A DNA stretch of 64,000 nt from Bradyrhizobium sp. AZCC 2176 (GTDB taxonomy: Bacteria > Pseudomonadota > Alphaproteobacteria > Rhizobiales > Xanthobacteraceae): contig NZ_JAZHRX010000001.1 of NCBI RefSeq assembly GCF_036924645.1, positions 3,286,001 to 3,350,000 of the forward strand, read 5' to 3'. Each line of letters starts with the position of its first letter. Position 1 is the first letter of the stretch. The translations under genes were made by a program, and so were the position numbers. The notes beneath the pieces were generated by a model. It saw nothing but the letters and a program-made list of their open reading frames with translations. It did no database searches and was not told the origin of the DNA. Of the stretch, positions 30,666-39,304 are shown piece by piece.

Positions 30666-30695
30666 AGAAAGGCCGCGCATCAGCGCGGCCTTTCT
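30666..30695 (-). terminator. Terminator after cspA
   Basis: A perfect 13-bp stem (30666-30678 with 30683-30695) with a 4-base loop, A/T-rich at its base, 43 bases after the cold-shock gene. On the minus strand the stem's closing T-rich arm is followed by TATTG, giving a plausible intrinsic terminator. The remaining 220 bp up to tadG show no gene. Confidence 0.75.
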
Positions 30696-30738
30696 ATATT
30701 TCGAACGGGATTTCTTGGCCGAGGCCCGAAGAAATCCC

Positions 30739-30951
30739 TTATCCGGCGGCGCGCAGATTGTCGGCCGAAGATTTGCCAGAGCGGCGATCTGCCACGATTT
30801 CGTAGGAGATCTTCTGGCCTTCACGCAACGTTCCGAGGCCGGCACGTTCGACAGCGCTGATGTGCACGAACACGTCATTGCCGCCGTCATCCGGCTGGAT
30901 GAAGCCATAGCCCTTGGTTGCGTTAAACCACTTCACGGTTCCCATGCTCAC
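30739..30951 (-). CDS. cspA: Cold-shock protein, CspA family
   Basis: A 70-residue single cold-shock domain that binds single-stranded RNA and DNA and melts mRNA structure. RNP1 is KGYGFIQ (13-19) and RNP2 VFVHI (27-31). The frame starts with GTG 30951, eight bases after AAGGGA; an ATG two codons later is the alternative. A 271-bp gap separates it from the upstream infA gene, long enough for its own promoter and the long structured 5' leader usual for cold-shock genes. Confidence 0.93.
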   Translation of the reverse strand: MSMGTVKWFNATKGYGFIQPDDGGNDVFVHISAVERAGLGTLREGQKISYEIVADRRSGKSSADNLRAAG

Positions 30952-31222
30952 GGGGGTAGTCCCTTCTCAGATATACAAGTCGTAGCCCACCCTTCGATGG
31001 GCTGGTGAGATCGAATTTTTGGAAGGGTCGTCAGCGTCTAAACCGGCTGTACCGGTGGATAGCTAATGTCGTCCGGCCGAAAATCGATGGCTAATATTAT
31101 TCGATAGTAGTGGTCAAAACAATCCTGACGTGCACGATTTTTTGATTCGGCCGGCCAGCCGGCCGCGACCGCGCACGATATGGGCGTATCGGGCGCGATT
31201 TCGGCAGGCGTTAATGGCGCGT

Positions 31223-31507
31223 TTACCGGCGGCGGAACTGGCCGCCGCGCGGCGGCCCGCTACGCGGGGCTCCGGTACTTGGACGCTCGTCCTTGTGACG
31301 GAAGATCAGGCGTCCTTTCTCCAGATCGTAAGGTGACATTTCGATCGTTACCCGATCGCCTGCGAGCGTCTTGATCCGGTTCTTCTTCATCTTGCCCGCG
31401 GTATAGGCAACAATCTCGTGTCCGGCATCGAGCTGCACGCGATAGCGCGCGTCGGGGAGGATTTCGGTCACCAGTCCTTCGAACTGGATCAGCTCTTCTT
31501 TAGCCAT
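31223..31507 (-). CDS. infA: Translation initiation factor IF-1 with basic C-terminal tail
   Basis: The first about 72 residues are a canonical IF-1 OB fold ([51 protein letters not shown]), which binds the ribosomal A site during initiation. Residues 73-94 are an extra Arg/Gly/Pro-rich tail absent from standard 72-residue IF-1. GGAGACCACC precedes the ATG. It follows the rhlE helicase gene by 23 bases on the same strand, with cspA downstream, which suggests a cold-adapted paralogue rather than the sole housekeeping IF-1. Confidence 0.93.
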   Translation of the reverse strand: MAKEELIQFEGLVTEILPDARYRVQLDAGHEIVAYTAGKMKKNRIKTLAGDRVTIEMSPYDLEKGRLIFRHKDERPSTGAPRSGPPRGGQFRRR

Positions 31508-31530
31508 GGTGGTCTCCAGGTCGATCGAGG

Positions 31531-32970
31531 CTAGCGCTGCGGTCGGTGGCTACGGTTCGGTTGATTATTCGGACGGCTCTCGCGATGCAAGAAGGCGACG
31601 CCTTGAATGCCTTCGCTTTGGCCGGCCTGGCTCTTGCCGCCCTGCTGCGCCGGACGCGGCTGCTCGTGCCGGTTCGGCTGCGGCGGCGCATTATTACCAC
31701 CACCGCGGCGGCGTCGGCGAGGGCCTTTTGAAGCCTGTACGCCGTCATTGGAACGGACCGTATGGGCGCGCGGCGCCGACCGTCCGCCCCGGTGCTGGGC
31801 GGGGTGCTGCGAGGCTGCCGGCGCGGCGTCCCGGCTGCCCGGCGTGCGGCGGTCTTCCCGCGGCAGTGCAATGCGAATCAGCCGCTCGATGTCGCGCAGA
31901 TAGCCCATTTCCTCGGCGCCAGCGATCAGCGAGATCGCGATGCCCTCGGCGCCGGCGCGGGCCGTGCGGCCGATGCGGTGGACATAGGTTTCGGGAACGT
32001 TGGGCAGGTCGTAATTCACGACATGGCTGATGCCGTCGACGTCGATGCCGCGGGCGGCAATATCGGTCGCGACCAAGGTGCGGATCTCGCCGGTGCGGAA
32101 CGCCGCCAGCACGCGCTCGCGGTGGTTCTGCGACTTGTTGCCGTGGATGGCGTTGGCGTTGATGCCGGCCTTGGCCAGCACCTTCACCACCTTGTCGGCG
32201 CCGTGCTTGGTGCGGGTAAAGACCAGCGCACGGTCGACCGGTTCCTGCTTCAGAAGCTGGGCCAGCACCGCCGGTTTGGCGACGAAATCGACCTGGATGA
32301 TGCGCTGGGTGATGCGGTCGGCAGTTGCGGCCACCGGCGTCACCGCCACGCGGGCGGGGTCGCGCAGCATGGATTCGGCGAGTTCGGCGATGTCCTTCGG
32401 CATGGTGGCCGAGAAGAACAGCGTCTGACGCTTGATCGGCAGCTTGGCGACGACTTTGCGGATGTCGTTGATGAAGCCCATGTCGAGCATGCGGTCGGCT
32501 TCGTCGAGCACGAGGAACTCGACCTGGTTAAGCTTCAGTCCGTTGCTCTGGACGAGGTCGAGCAGGCGCCCGGGGGTTGCGACCATGACTTCGACGCCCT
32601 GCATCACCGAGCGGACCTGGCGGCCCATCGGCACGCCGCCGATCGCCAGCGCCGAGGTCAGGCGGATGTGGCGGCCGTAGGCGTTGAAACTGTCGAGGAT
32701 CTGGCCGGACAATTCACGGGTCGGCGACAGCACCAGCACGCGGCAGCTCTTCGGCTGCGGCCGGACCCGGTTCTCCAGGATGCGGTGCAGGATCGGCAGC
32801 GCAAACGCTGCAGTCTTGCCGGTGCCGGTCTGGGCGATGCCGACCACGTCACGGCCGGTCAATGCGAGGGGAATGGTCTGGGCCTGGATTGGCGTGGGCG
32901 TGTGGTAATTTTCTTCCTTGAGCGCACGCGAGATGGGATCGGCGAGGCCGAAATCCTGAAAGGAGGTCAA
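31531..32970 (-). CDS. rhlE: DEAD-box RNA helicase, RhlE type
   Basis: A 479-residue ATP-dependent RNA helicase. Q motif around TPTPIQAQ (24-31), motif I AQTGTGKT (46-53), PTREL, TPGRLLD, DEAD (156-159), SAT (187-189), then the helicase C domain with [10 protein letters not shown]. The last about 95 residues are Arg/Gly/Pro/Gln-rich, an RNA-binding tail. The start is TTG 32970; codons 2-5 contain ACCTCCTTTC, identical to the 3' tail of 16S rRNA. A six-codon leader frame overlaps this start. First gene of the helicase-IF-1-cold-shock group. Confidence 0.92.
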   Translation of the reverse strand: MTSFQDFGLADPISRALKEENYHTPTPIQAQTIPLALTGRDVVGIAQTGTGKTAAFALPILHRILENRVRPQPKSCRVLVLSPTRELSGQILDSFNAYGRHIRLTSALAIGGVPMGRQVRSVMQGVEVMVATPGRLLDLVQSNGLKLNQVEFLVLDEADRMLDMGFINDIRKVVAKLPIKRQTLFFSATMPKDIAELAESMLRDPARVAVTPVAATADRITQRIIQVDFVAKPAVLAQLLKQEPVDRALVFTRTKHGADKVVKVLAKAGINANAIHGNKSQNHRERVLAAFRTGEIRTLVATDIAARGIDVDGISHVVNYDLPNVPETYVHRIGRTARAGAEGIAISLIAGAEEMGYLRDIERLIRIALPREDRRTPGSRDAAPAASQHPAQHRGGRSAPRAHTVRSNDGVQASKGPRRRRRGGGNNAPPQPNRHEQPRPAQQGGKSQAGQSEGIQGVAFLHRESRPNNQPNRSHRPQR

Positions 32971-32987
32971 AAGAGGGTTCTTTCCAT
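32967..32987 (-). CDS. Possible six-codon leader frame overlapping the rhlE start
   Basis: ATG 32987 opens a six-residue frame (MERTLF) whose TGA at 32969-32967 overlaps the TTG start of rhlE. No Shine-Dalgarno is visible in front of this ATG, and chance occurrence is quite possible. If translated, termination there would place ribosomes on the weak TTG start. Confidence 0.25.
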   Translation of the reverse strand: MERTLF

Positions 32988-33443
32988 TAAAAAAGGCAGG
33001 CGCCCGGCGATGTCAGCCAGGAGCGCGCGAGTGTGTCTGAGACACCCGCGTGTTTGGGGCGTCGGTTTTGCTAGCTGAAGGGGGCAAGCCAGAAACCGCA
33101 AAACGGGATCAGAACACGCGGCTCGCAAGGACCTGATGATTCTCTAGGTCACGAGGATCATATGGAGCACCAGCACGGCGCTTTCAAGGCGAATTCCGCG
33201 CCTGTCGTCCACGCGGTTAAGGAAACTGATCGTCCAGGCCAGCCGCGACGCCCGTTAGAAATCCAAACGATCAAAATTCGTGCAAGAAATTTAGCCAAAT
33301 TGCGGCTTTTGCACAAAAAATAGATAGTTTGCCGCGAAAGCATACATTTACGCCGTCTAAAAAATAAGCAGACTTGCTGCCGCTCCTTTCCGCGCACTCG
33401 GGATTCCCAAGCAGTTAGATGGGCTTACTCCGTTTTCTGCCAA
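32988..33443. other. Intergenic region between divergent rhlE and urtA
   Basis: About 450 bp, notably A/T-rich at 33250-33370 compared with its surroundings. No protein-like frame is seen. It must carry the rhlE promoter on the minus strand and activator sites for the sigma-54 promoter of urtA. A GTGCAA/TTGCAC pair around 33277 and 33311 is the only NtrC-like hint and is weak. Confidence 0.5.
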
Positions 33444-33458
33444 TGGCATGGTTCTTGC
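33444..33458 (+). promoter_or_regulatory. Sigma-54 promoter of the urea operon
   Basis: TGGCATGGTTCTTGC has the exact 15-base layout of the -24/-12 RpoN consensus (TGGCACG-N4-TTGC), with one mismatch, and GG and GC ten bases apart. It lies 73 bases upstream of the urtA ATG. Nitrogen-regulated urea transport fits RpoN/NtrC control. No convincing NtrC dyad was located. Confidence 0.7.
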
Positions 33459-33531
33459 GATTCCGTCAACGCAGGCGGCCGTGGGGCCGTTCGCAGCGTT
33501 TAACGCGTCTGCGTCAGGGAGATGACACCTC

Positions 33532-34848
33532 ATGCTTACTCAATTGACTCACGATATAACGACGATGAGCCGCCGTCGCTGGCTGGCGGCGACCGCCGGC
33601 CTGGTTTTGGGTCTGGCCGCATTTTCAAACGCCAAGGCGCAGGAGACCATCAAGGTCGGCGTCCTGCACTCGCTTTCCGGCACCATGGCCATCAGCGAAA
33701 CCACGCTGAAGGACACCATCCTCTTCCTGATCGACGAGCAGAACAAGAAGGGCGGCGTGCTCGGCAAGAAGCTCGAAGCCGTCGTCGTCGACCCCGCCTC
33801 GAACTGGCCGCTGTTCGCCGAAAAGGCCCGCGAGCTGATCACCAAGGACAAGGTCTCGGTCGTATTCGGCTGCTGGACCTCGGTGTCGCGCAAGTCCGTG
33901 CTGCCGGTGTTCAAGGAGCTGAACTCGATCCTGTTCTACCCCGTGCAGTACGAGGGTGAGGAGAGCGAGCGCAACGTGTTCTACACGGGTGCGGCGCCGA
34001 ACCAGCAGGCGATCCCCGCGGTTGATTACCTGATGAAGGACGAAAAGGTGAAGCGCTGGGTGCTGGCCGGCACCGACTATGTCTATCCGCGCACCACCAA
34101 CAAGATCCTCGAAGCCTACTTGAAGTCGAAGGGCGTCAAGCAGGAAGACATCATGATCAACTACACGCCGTTCGGCCATAGCGACTGGCAGACGATCGTG
34201 GCCGACATCAAGAAGTTCGGCTCGGCCGGCAAAAAGACCGCCGTGGTTTCCACCATCAATGGCGACGCCAACGTTCCCTTCTACAAGGAACTCGGCAACC
34301 AGGGCATCAAGGCGACCGACATTCCGGTTGTCGCGTTCTCGGTCGGTGAGGAAGAACTCGCCGGCATCGACACCAAGCCGCTGCTCGGCCATCTCGCCGC
34401 CTGGAACTACTTCCAGTCGATCAAGGATCCGGGCAACGAGAAGTTCATCAAGGCCTGGCAGGCCTACACCAAGAATCCGAAGCGCGTGACCAACGATCCG
34501 ATGGAAGCGCACGTCATCGGCTTCGAAATGTGGGTCAAGGCGGTCGAGAAGGTGAAGTCGACCGATCCGGACAAGGTGATCGACGCGCTGCCCGGCATCG
34601 AAGCCAAGAACCTGACCGGCGGCACCTCCAAGATGCTTCCGAACCATCACATCACCAAGCCGGTGTTCATTGGCGAAATCAAAGCCAACGGCCAGTTCGA
34701 CGTGGTGTGGAAGACCCCGGGTCTTGTCGCCGGTGACGCCTGGTCGAAGGAGCTCGAGGGCTCCAAGGACCTGATCGGCGACTGGGTCGGCAAGAAGTGC
34801 GGCAACTACAACACCAAGACCAACAAGTGCGGCGGTCAGGGCTCCTGA
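33532..34848 (+). CDS. urtA: Urea ABC transporter substrate-binding protein UrtA
   Basis: A 438-residue periplasmic urea-binding protein of the LivJ-like family. The signal peptide contains an Arg-rich n-region (SRRRWLAA) and ends AKA before QETIKVG. The mature protein has UrtA landmarks: GVLHSLSGTMAISE, VDPASNWPLFAEKARELI, VFGCWTSVSRKSVLPVF and FYPVQYEGEE. AGGGAG lies ten bases before ATG 33532; the ATG at 33565 (MSRRRW) is an alternative. First gene of the 12-kb urt-ure operon, behind a sigma-54 promoter. Confidence 0.96.
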   Translation: MLTQLTHDITTMSRRRWLAATAGLVLGLAAFSNAKAQETIKVGVLHSLSGTMAISETTLKDTILFLIDEQNKKGGVLGKKLEAVVVDPASNWPLFAEKARELITKDKVSVVFGCWTSVSRKSVLPVFKELNSILFYPVQYEGEESERNVFYTGAAPNQQAIPAVDYLMKDEKVKRWVLAGTDYVYPRTTNKILEAYLKSKGVKQEDIMINYTPFGHSDWQTIVADIKKFGSAGKKTAVVSTINGDANVPFYKELGNQGIKATDIPVVAFSVGEEELAGIDTKPLLGHLAAWNYFQSIKDPGNEKFIKAWQAYTKNPKRVTNDPMEAHVIGFEMWVKAVEKVKSTDPDKVIDALPGIEAKNLTGGTSKMLPNHHITKPVFIGEIKANGQFDVVWKTPGLVAGDAWSKELEGSKDLIGDWVGKKCGNYNTKTNKCGGQGS

Positions 34849-34899
34849 TCTCTGTCTGAGTTGCAATAAACCCTCCAAGAGAATTACCAAGAGAGACCG

Positions 34900-34927
34900 G
34901 AGAAGGCGGCGGTGCCGCCGCCTTCTC
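34900..34927 (+). terminator. Strong hairpin between urtA and urtB
   Basis: A perfect 13-bp GC-rich stem (34900-34912 with 34915-34927) with a nominal two-base loop and no T-tract. Located 51 bases after urtA and 23 before urtB. It likely stabilises the urtA 3' end or attenuates read-through, giving more binding protein than permease, rather than stopping transcription outright. Confidence 0.65.
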
Positions 34928-34950
34928 CCCACTCCTGCCGGGGTCGTATT

Positions 34951-36564
34951 GTGTCTGCCTATTTCTTTCACCGTTTTCGCGCGGTTTTGCTCGCACTCCT
35001 TTTGGCCGTAGCGTTCGCGATGCCGGCGCTGGCGGGGCCGTTCGAGGACGCGGTCGCCAAATTCGCCAATGACGATTTTTCCGATACCGACGAGGCGATC
35101 GGCGCGGTCGCGACATCGGGCAATCCGCTGGCCTTTCCCATCATCAGCGCGCTGCAGGACGGCCGGCTGTCGGCCGATCCTGACACCAAGAAGGTTTTCG
35201 TGACCGGGAGCGACGGCAAGATCATCGATGCCGCCACTGGAGCCGCCGTCGACAAGCTGCCCGACAATGCCGCTGCCGTCCGTCTCAACAATCGCCTGCG
35301 CCGCGCCGTGGAGGCCGCCCTCGGCGGCCTGACGCTGTTGTCGCCCGATCCCGCCAAGCGCATCGCGGCCGCGCAATCGGTCTTCAAGAGCCACGAGGAG
35401 AGCGCGCTTGCCGTGATCGATGGCGCGCTGGCGAAGGAAACTAACAAGGCCGCCAAGACGGCGTTCGCCGAGGCCCGCGCCGCGATCCTGCTTTACAAGG
35501 CCGATGCCACCGAGGTCGAAAAGCTCGAAGCCGTCGCCGTCGTCAAGGCGAAGGGCGACCAGGAGGCGATGGCGCTTCTGACCGGGCTCGGCAGCGACCT
35601 GCCGCCCAACGTCGCGCGTACGGCGGCCAGCGCGATCGCCTCGATCCAGAGCAATCTGGCGATGTGGTCGATGGTGCAAAACGCCTGGTATGGCCTGTCG
35701 CTGGGCTCGGTGCTGCTGCTCGCGGCGATTGGCCTTGCGATCACCTTCGGCGTCATGGGCGTCATCAACATGGCCCATGGCGAGATGGTGATGATCGGCG
35801 CCTATACCACCTTCGTGGTGCAGGAAGTCATCCGCACCCGCTATCCCGGCCTGTTCGACTACTCGCTGTTGATCGCGGTGCCGCTGGCCTTCCTCGTCGC
35901 CGGCGCCATTGGCGTCCTGATCGAACGCGGCATCATCCGCTTCCTCTATGGCCGCCCGCTGGAAACGCTGCTGGCGACCTGGGGCCTGTCGCTGGTGCTG
36001 CAGCAGGCCGTGCGCACCATGTTCGGTCCTACCAACCGCGAGGTCGGCAATCCCACCTGGATGAGCGGCGCGTTCGAGCTTGGCCAGATCACCATCACCT
36101 ATAACCGGCTCTGGATCCTCTGCTTCACGCTGGCGGTCTTCGTCATCCTGCTCGCCATGCTGCGCTACACGGCGCTCGGGCTCGAGATGCGCGCGGTCAC
36201 TCAAAATCGACGCATGGCGGCCTCAATGGGGATTGCCACCTCGCGGGTCGATGCACTGACCTTTGGTCTCGGCTCGGGCATTGCCGGGATCGCCGGCGTC
36301 GCGCTGTCGCAGATCGACAATGTCAGCCCCAACCTCGGCCAGAGCTACATCATCGACAGCTTCATGGTGGTCGTGTTCGGCGGCGTCGGCAATTTGTGGG
36401 GCACGCTGGTCGGCGCGTTCACGCTCGGCATCGCCAACAAGTTCCTGGAGCCGGTGGCGGGCGCCGTGCTCGGCAAGATCGCCATTCTGGTGCTGATCAT
36501 CCTGTTTATCCAGAAACGGCCGCGTGGCCTGTTCGCGCTCAAGGGCCGGGCGGTGGAAGCATGA
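34951..36564 (+). CDS. urtB: Urea ABC transporter permease UrtB
   Basis: LivH-type permease, 537 residues from GTG 34951. It has a signal-like N-terminal helix (AVLLALLLAVAFAMPALAG) and a UrtB-specific periplasmic domain of about 200 residues before the membrane domain. That begins near residue 245 (GLSLGSVLLLAAIGLAITFG) and includes the NMAHGEMVMIGAYTTFVVQ and FGGVGNLWGTLVGAFTLG motifs. Upstream GTG 34912 would put a Pro-rich hairpin-encoded stretch before the signal peptide and is unlikely. Its TGA overlaps the urtC start (ATGA). Confidence 0.94.
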   Translation: MSAYFFHRFRAVLLALLLAVAFAMPALAGPFEDAVAKFANDDFSDTDEAIGAVATSGNPLAFPIISALQDGRLSADPDTKKVFVTGSDGKIIDAATGAAVDKLPDNAAAVRLNNRLRRAVEAALGGLTLLSPDPAKRIAAAQSVFKSHEESALAVIDGALAKETNKAAKTAFAEARAAILLYKADATEVEKLEAVAVVKAKGDQEAMALLTGLGSDLPPNVARTAASAIASIQSNLAMWSMVQNAWYGLSLGSVLLLAAIGLAITFGVMGVINMAHGEMVMIGAYTTFVVQEVIRTRYPGLFDYSLLIAVPLAFLVAGAIGVLIERGIIRFLYGRPLETLLATWGLSLVLQQAVRTMFGPTNREVGNPTWMSGAFELGQITITYNRLWILCFTLAVFVILLAMLRYTALGLEMRAVTQNRRMAASMGIATSRVDALTFGLGSGIAGIAGVALSQIDNVSPNLGQSYIIDSFMVVVFGGVGNLWGTLVGAFTLGIANKFLEPVAGAVLGKIAILVLIILFIQKRPRGLFALKGRAVEA

Positions 36565-37727
36565 CGGCACACGTCCTGACGCGTTCGCTGGATCGCAGCG
36601 CCACCATCTTCCTCGTCGTCGTCGCCGGGCTCGGCGTACTGATCCCGCTGTCCAACCTGCTGCTGCCGGCCGGTTCGGCGCTACAGGTGCCGACCTATCT
36701 GGTCGCGCTGTTCGGCAAATACGCCTGCTACGCCATTCTCGCGCTCTCAATCGATCTGATCTGGGGCTATTGCGGCATTCTCTCGCTCGGCCACGGCGCG
36801 TTCTTCGCGCTCGGCGGCTACGCCATGGGCATGTACCTGATGCGCCAGATCGGCAGCCGCGGCGTCTACGGCAACCCGATCCTGCCCGATTTCATGGTGT
36901 TCCTGAACTATCCAAGCCTGCCATGGTACTGGTACGGCTTCGACATGTTCTGGTTCGCGGCGTTGATGGTGCTGGTCGTGCCGGGCCTGCTGGCGTTCTG
37001 CTTCGGTTGGCTGGCCTTCCGCTCCCGCGTCACCGGCGTCTATCTCTCCATCATCACCCAGGCGATGACCTACGCGTTGTTGCTGGCGTTCTTCCGCAAC
37101 GATTTCGGCTTCGGCGGTAACAACGGTCTGACCGACTTCAAGGACATCCTCGGCTTCAACGTGCAGGCCGACGGCACCCGTGCGGCGTTGTTCGCACTGA
37201 GTTGCCTCGCGCTGATCCTGGCCTTCCTGGTCTGCCGGGCGGTGGTAACCTCGAAACTCGGCAAGGTCTTGATCGCGATCCGCGACGCCGAGTCCCGCAC
37301 GCGGTTCCTCGGCTACCGCGTCGAATCCTACAAGCTGTTCGTGTTCACGCTTTCGGCCTGCATGGCCGGCGTCGCCGGGGCACTCTACGTACCGCAGGTC
37401 GGCATCATCAACCCATCTGAATTCGCGCCGGGCAATTCCATCGAGGCGGTAATCTGGGTTGCCGTCGGCGGCCGTGGCACGCTGGTGGGCGCCGCGCTCG
37501 GCGCGGTCGTCGTCAATTACGCCAAGACCTATTTCACGTCGGGCCCGCTGGCACCGTACTGGCTGTTCATGCTGGGCGCGTTGTTCATCCTGGTGACGCT
37601 GCTGCTGCCGAAGGGAATTGTCGGCACCTTCTCTGCTTGGCGGGAGTCCCGGAAAGAAACGGACAGGGCTAATGCTGAAAGCGCGGCGCGCGAAGACGGC
37701 GTCGGCGAACCGAACCCGGCGGAGTGA
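36561..37727 (+). CDS. urtC: Urea ABC transporter permease UrtC
   Basis: LivM-type permease, 388 residues with about ten helices. Motifs ILALSIDLIWGYCGILSLGHGAFFALGGY and FGFGGNNGLTDFK are typical of UrtC. The C-terminal 25 residues are a polar cytoplasmic tail. ATG 36561 overlaps the urtB stop by four bases. The next gene, urtD, begins four bases after its stop. Confidence 0.95.
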   Translation: MTAHVLTRSLDRSATIFLVVVAGLGVLIPLSNLLLPAGSALQVPTYLVALFGKYACYAILALSIDLIWGYCGILSLGHGAFFALGGYAMGMYLMRQIGSRGVYGNPILPDFMVFLNYPSLPWYWYGFDMFWFAALMVLVVPGLLAFCFGWLAFRSRVTGVYLSIITQAMTYALLLAFFRNDFGFGGNNGLTDFKDILGFNVQADGTRAALFALSCLALILAFLVCRAVVTSKLGKVLIAIRDAESRTRFLGYRVESYKLFVFTLSACMAGVAGALYVPQVGIINPSEFAPGNSIEAVIWVAVGGRGTLVGAALGAVVVNYAKTYFTSGPLAPYWLFMLGALFILVTLLLPKGIVGTFSAWRESRKETDRANAESAAREDGVGEPNPAE

Positions 37728-37731
37728 GCGC

Positions 37732-38493
37732 ATGAGTGTCATGGAGGGAAGGACCACTTCCGCGCTGCTCTATCTCGACGGCGTGCACGTCTCGTTCGAT
37801 GGCTTTCACGCCATCAACAATCTGTCGCTGACGCTCGAGCCCGGCGAGATGCGCGCCATCATCGGCCCGAACGGCGCCGGCAAGACCACGATGATGGACA
37901 TCATCACCGGCAAGACCAAGCCCGACGAGGGCACGGTGCTGTTCGATGGCATCACCGACCTGACGCGGCTCGACGAAACCCGTATCGCCGAACTCGGCAT
38001 CGGCCGCAAATTCCAGAAGCCGACGGTGTTCGAGAGCCAGACGATCGAGGACAATCTCTTGCTGGCGCTCAATGTCGATCACAGCGTCAAGGGCACGCTG
38101 TTCTGGCGCGAAAGCAAGCCTGAATCCGAGCGGATCGAGCGCGTGCTGGAAACCATTCGGCTCACGGATGCGCGCAATAGACTGGCAGGCAGCCTGTCGC
38201 ACGGCCAGAAGCAGTGGCTCGAGATCGGCATGCTGCTGGCGCAGGATCCAAAACTGCTGCTGGTCGACGAGCCGGTCGCCGGCATGACCGACGTCGAGAC
38301 GCATCAGACCGCGGAGCTCTTGAAGGAGATCAACAAGGAAAAGACGGTCATGGTCGTCGAGCACGACATGACCTTCGTCCGCGAACTCGGCGTCAAGGTC
38401 ACCTGCCTGCACGAAGGCACGGTGCTGGCGGAAGGGACCATCGATCAGGTCTCGTCGAACGAGCGGGTGATCGAGGTGTATTTAGGAAGATAG
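37732..38493 (+). CDS. urtD: Urea ABC transporter ATP-binding protein UrtD
   Basis: LivG-type ATPase, 253 residues. Walker A GPNGAGKT at 45-52, signature LSHGQKQWLEIGM (Ser-His-Gly-Gln in place of SGGQ, as in UrtD), Walker B LLLVDEPVAGM, and the switch His in VEHDM. ATG 37732 has GGAG eight bases upstream; a longer in-frame extension to 37618 overlaps urtC. Pairs with UrtE. Confidence 0.95.
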   Translation: MSVMEGRTTSALLYLDGVHVSFDGFHAINNLSLTLEPGEMRAIIGPNGAGKTTMMDIITGKTKPDEGTVLFDGITDLTRLDETRIAELGIGRKFQKPTVFESQTIEDNLLLALNVDHSVKGTLFWRESKPESERIERVLETIRLTDARNRLAGSLSHGQKQWLEIGMLLAQDPKLLLVDEPVAGMTDVETHQTAELLKEINKEKTVMVVEHDMTFVRELGVKVTCLHEGTVLAEGTIDQVSSNERVIEVYLGR

Positions 38494-38499
38494 GCTAAT

Positions 38500-38570
38500 G
38501 GCGGGTAGCGAATAGCGAATGGAATACTTCTTCTAACTATTCGCTACTCGCCATTCGCTATTCGCGAAAG
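38500..38570. repeat. Intergenic inverted repeat between urtD and urtE
   Basis: GCGAATAGCGAATGG at 38508-38522 is exactly inverted at 38551-38565, and a second, nested pair (TAGCGAATAG at 38506-38515 with 38537-38546) competes with it. Such ATTCGCTATTCGC repeats occur between genes in Bradyrhizobium. Here it interrupts the operon between the two ATPase genes and may be a processing or stability element. Confidence 0.65.
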
Positions 38571-38577
38571 GCTGACG

Positions 38578-39273
38578 ATGCTGGTCGTGAAAGACATCAA
38601 TCTCTACTACGGCGCAGCCCAGGCCCTGCGCGGCGTCTCGCTGTCCGCCGAACCCGGCAAGGTCACCTGCGTGCTCGGCCGCAACGGCGTCGGCAAGACG
38701 TCGCTGCTGCGCGCGATGGTCGGCCAATACCCGATCGCGGGCGGATCGATCACGCTCGATGGAAACGACATCACCGGCCTCAAGCCTTACGAGCGCGCAC
38801 GGCGCGGCATCGGTTTCGTGCCGCAGGGCCGCGAGATTTTTCCGCTGCTCACAGTCGAGGAAAATCTCAAGACCGGTTTTGGCCCGCTCAAGCGCGATGA
38901 CCGCCATATCCCCGACGACGTGTTCTCGCTGTTTCCGGTGCTGAACACGATGCTGGGCCGGCGCGGCGGCGATCTCTCCGGCGGCCAGCAGCAGCAACTT
39001 GCGATCGGCCGCGCGCTGGTGATGCGGCCAAAATTGTTGCTGCTGGACGAGCCGACCGAAGGCATCCAGCCCTCGATCATCAAGGATATCGGCCGCGCCA
39101 TCTCCTATTTGCGCAGCCTCGGCAACATCGCGATCGTACTGGTCGAGCAATATCTCGACTTTGCCTGCGAGCTCGGCGACAATTTTGCGGTCATGGACCG
39201 CGGCGCGGTGAAATATGCCTGCGATCGCGCCAACCTCGATCCCGCCGAGATCAGCCGCCAGATGGCGTTGTAA
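38578..39273 (+). CDS. urtE: Urea ABC transporter ATP-binding protein UrtE
   Basis: LivF-type ATPase, 231 residues. Walker A GRNGVGKT at 34-41, GFVPQGREIFPLLTVEENL, signature LSGGQQQQLAIGRAL, Walker B LLLLDEPTEGIQPS, and VEQYLDFA. These are diagnostic of UrtE. ATG 38578 follows the repeat described at 38500-38570. ureD follows 31 bases later, directly linking urea import with hydrolysis. Confidence 0.95.
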   Translation: MLVVKDINLYYGAAQALRGVSLSAEPGKVTCVLGRNGVGKTSLLRAMVGQYPIAGGSITLDGNDITGLKPYERARRGIGFVPQGREIFPLLTVEENLKTGFGPLKRDDRHIPDDVFSLFPVLNTMLGRRGGDLSGGQQQQLAIGRALVMRPKLLLLDEPTEGIQPSIIKDIGRAISYLRSLGNIAIVLVEQYLDFACELGDNFAVMDRGAVKYACDRANLDPAEISRQMAL

Positions 39274-39304
39274 GGCCGTATCGATCGTTGCGTTTGGGGG
39301 ACGG

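Noticed and set aside
33270-33320. GTGCAA/TTGCAC inverted pair as an NtrC binding site
   Set aside because: The halves are 28 bases apart and do not match the NtrC dyad spacing; too weak to list.
33625-36204. An 859-codon open frame antisense to urtA and urtB
   Set aside because: Long antisense frames are expected in high-GC DNA with strong codon bias; urtA and urtB are certain from their motifs and the antisense translation has no recognisable domain.
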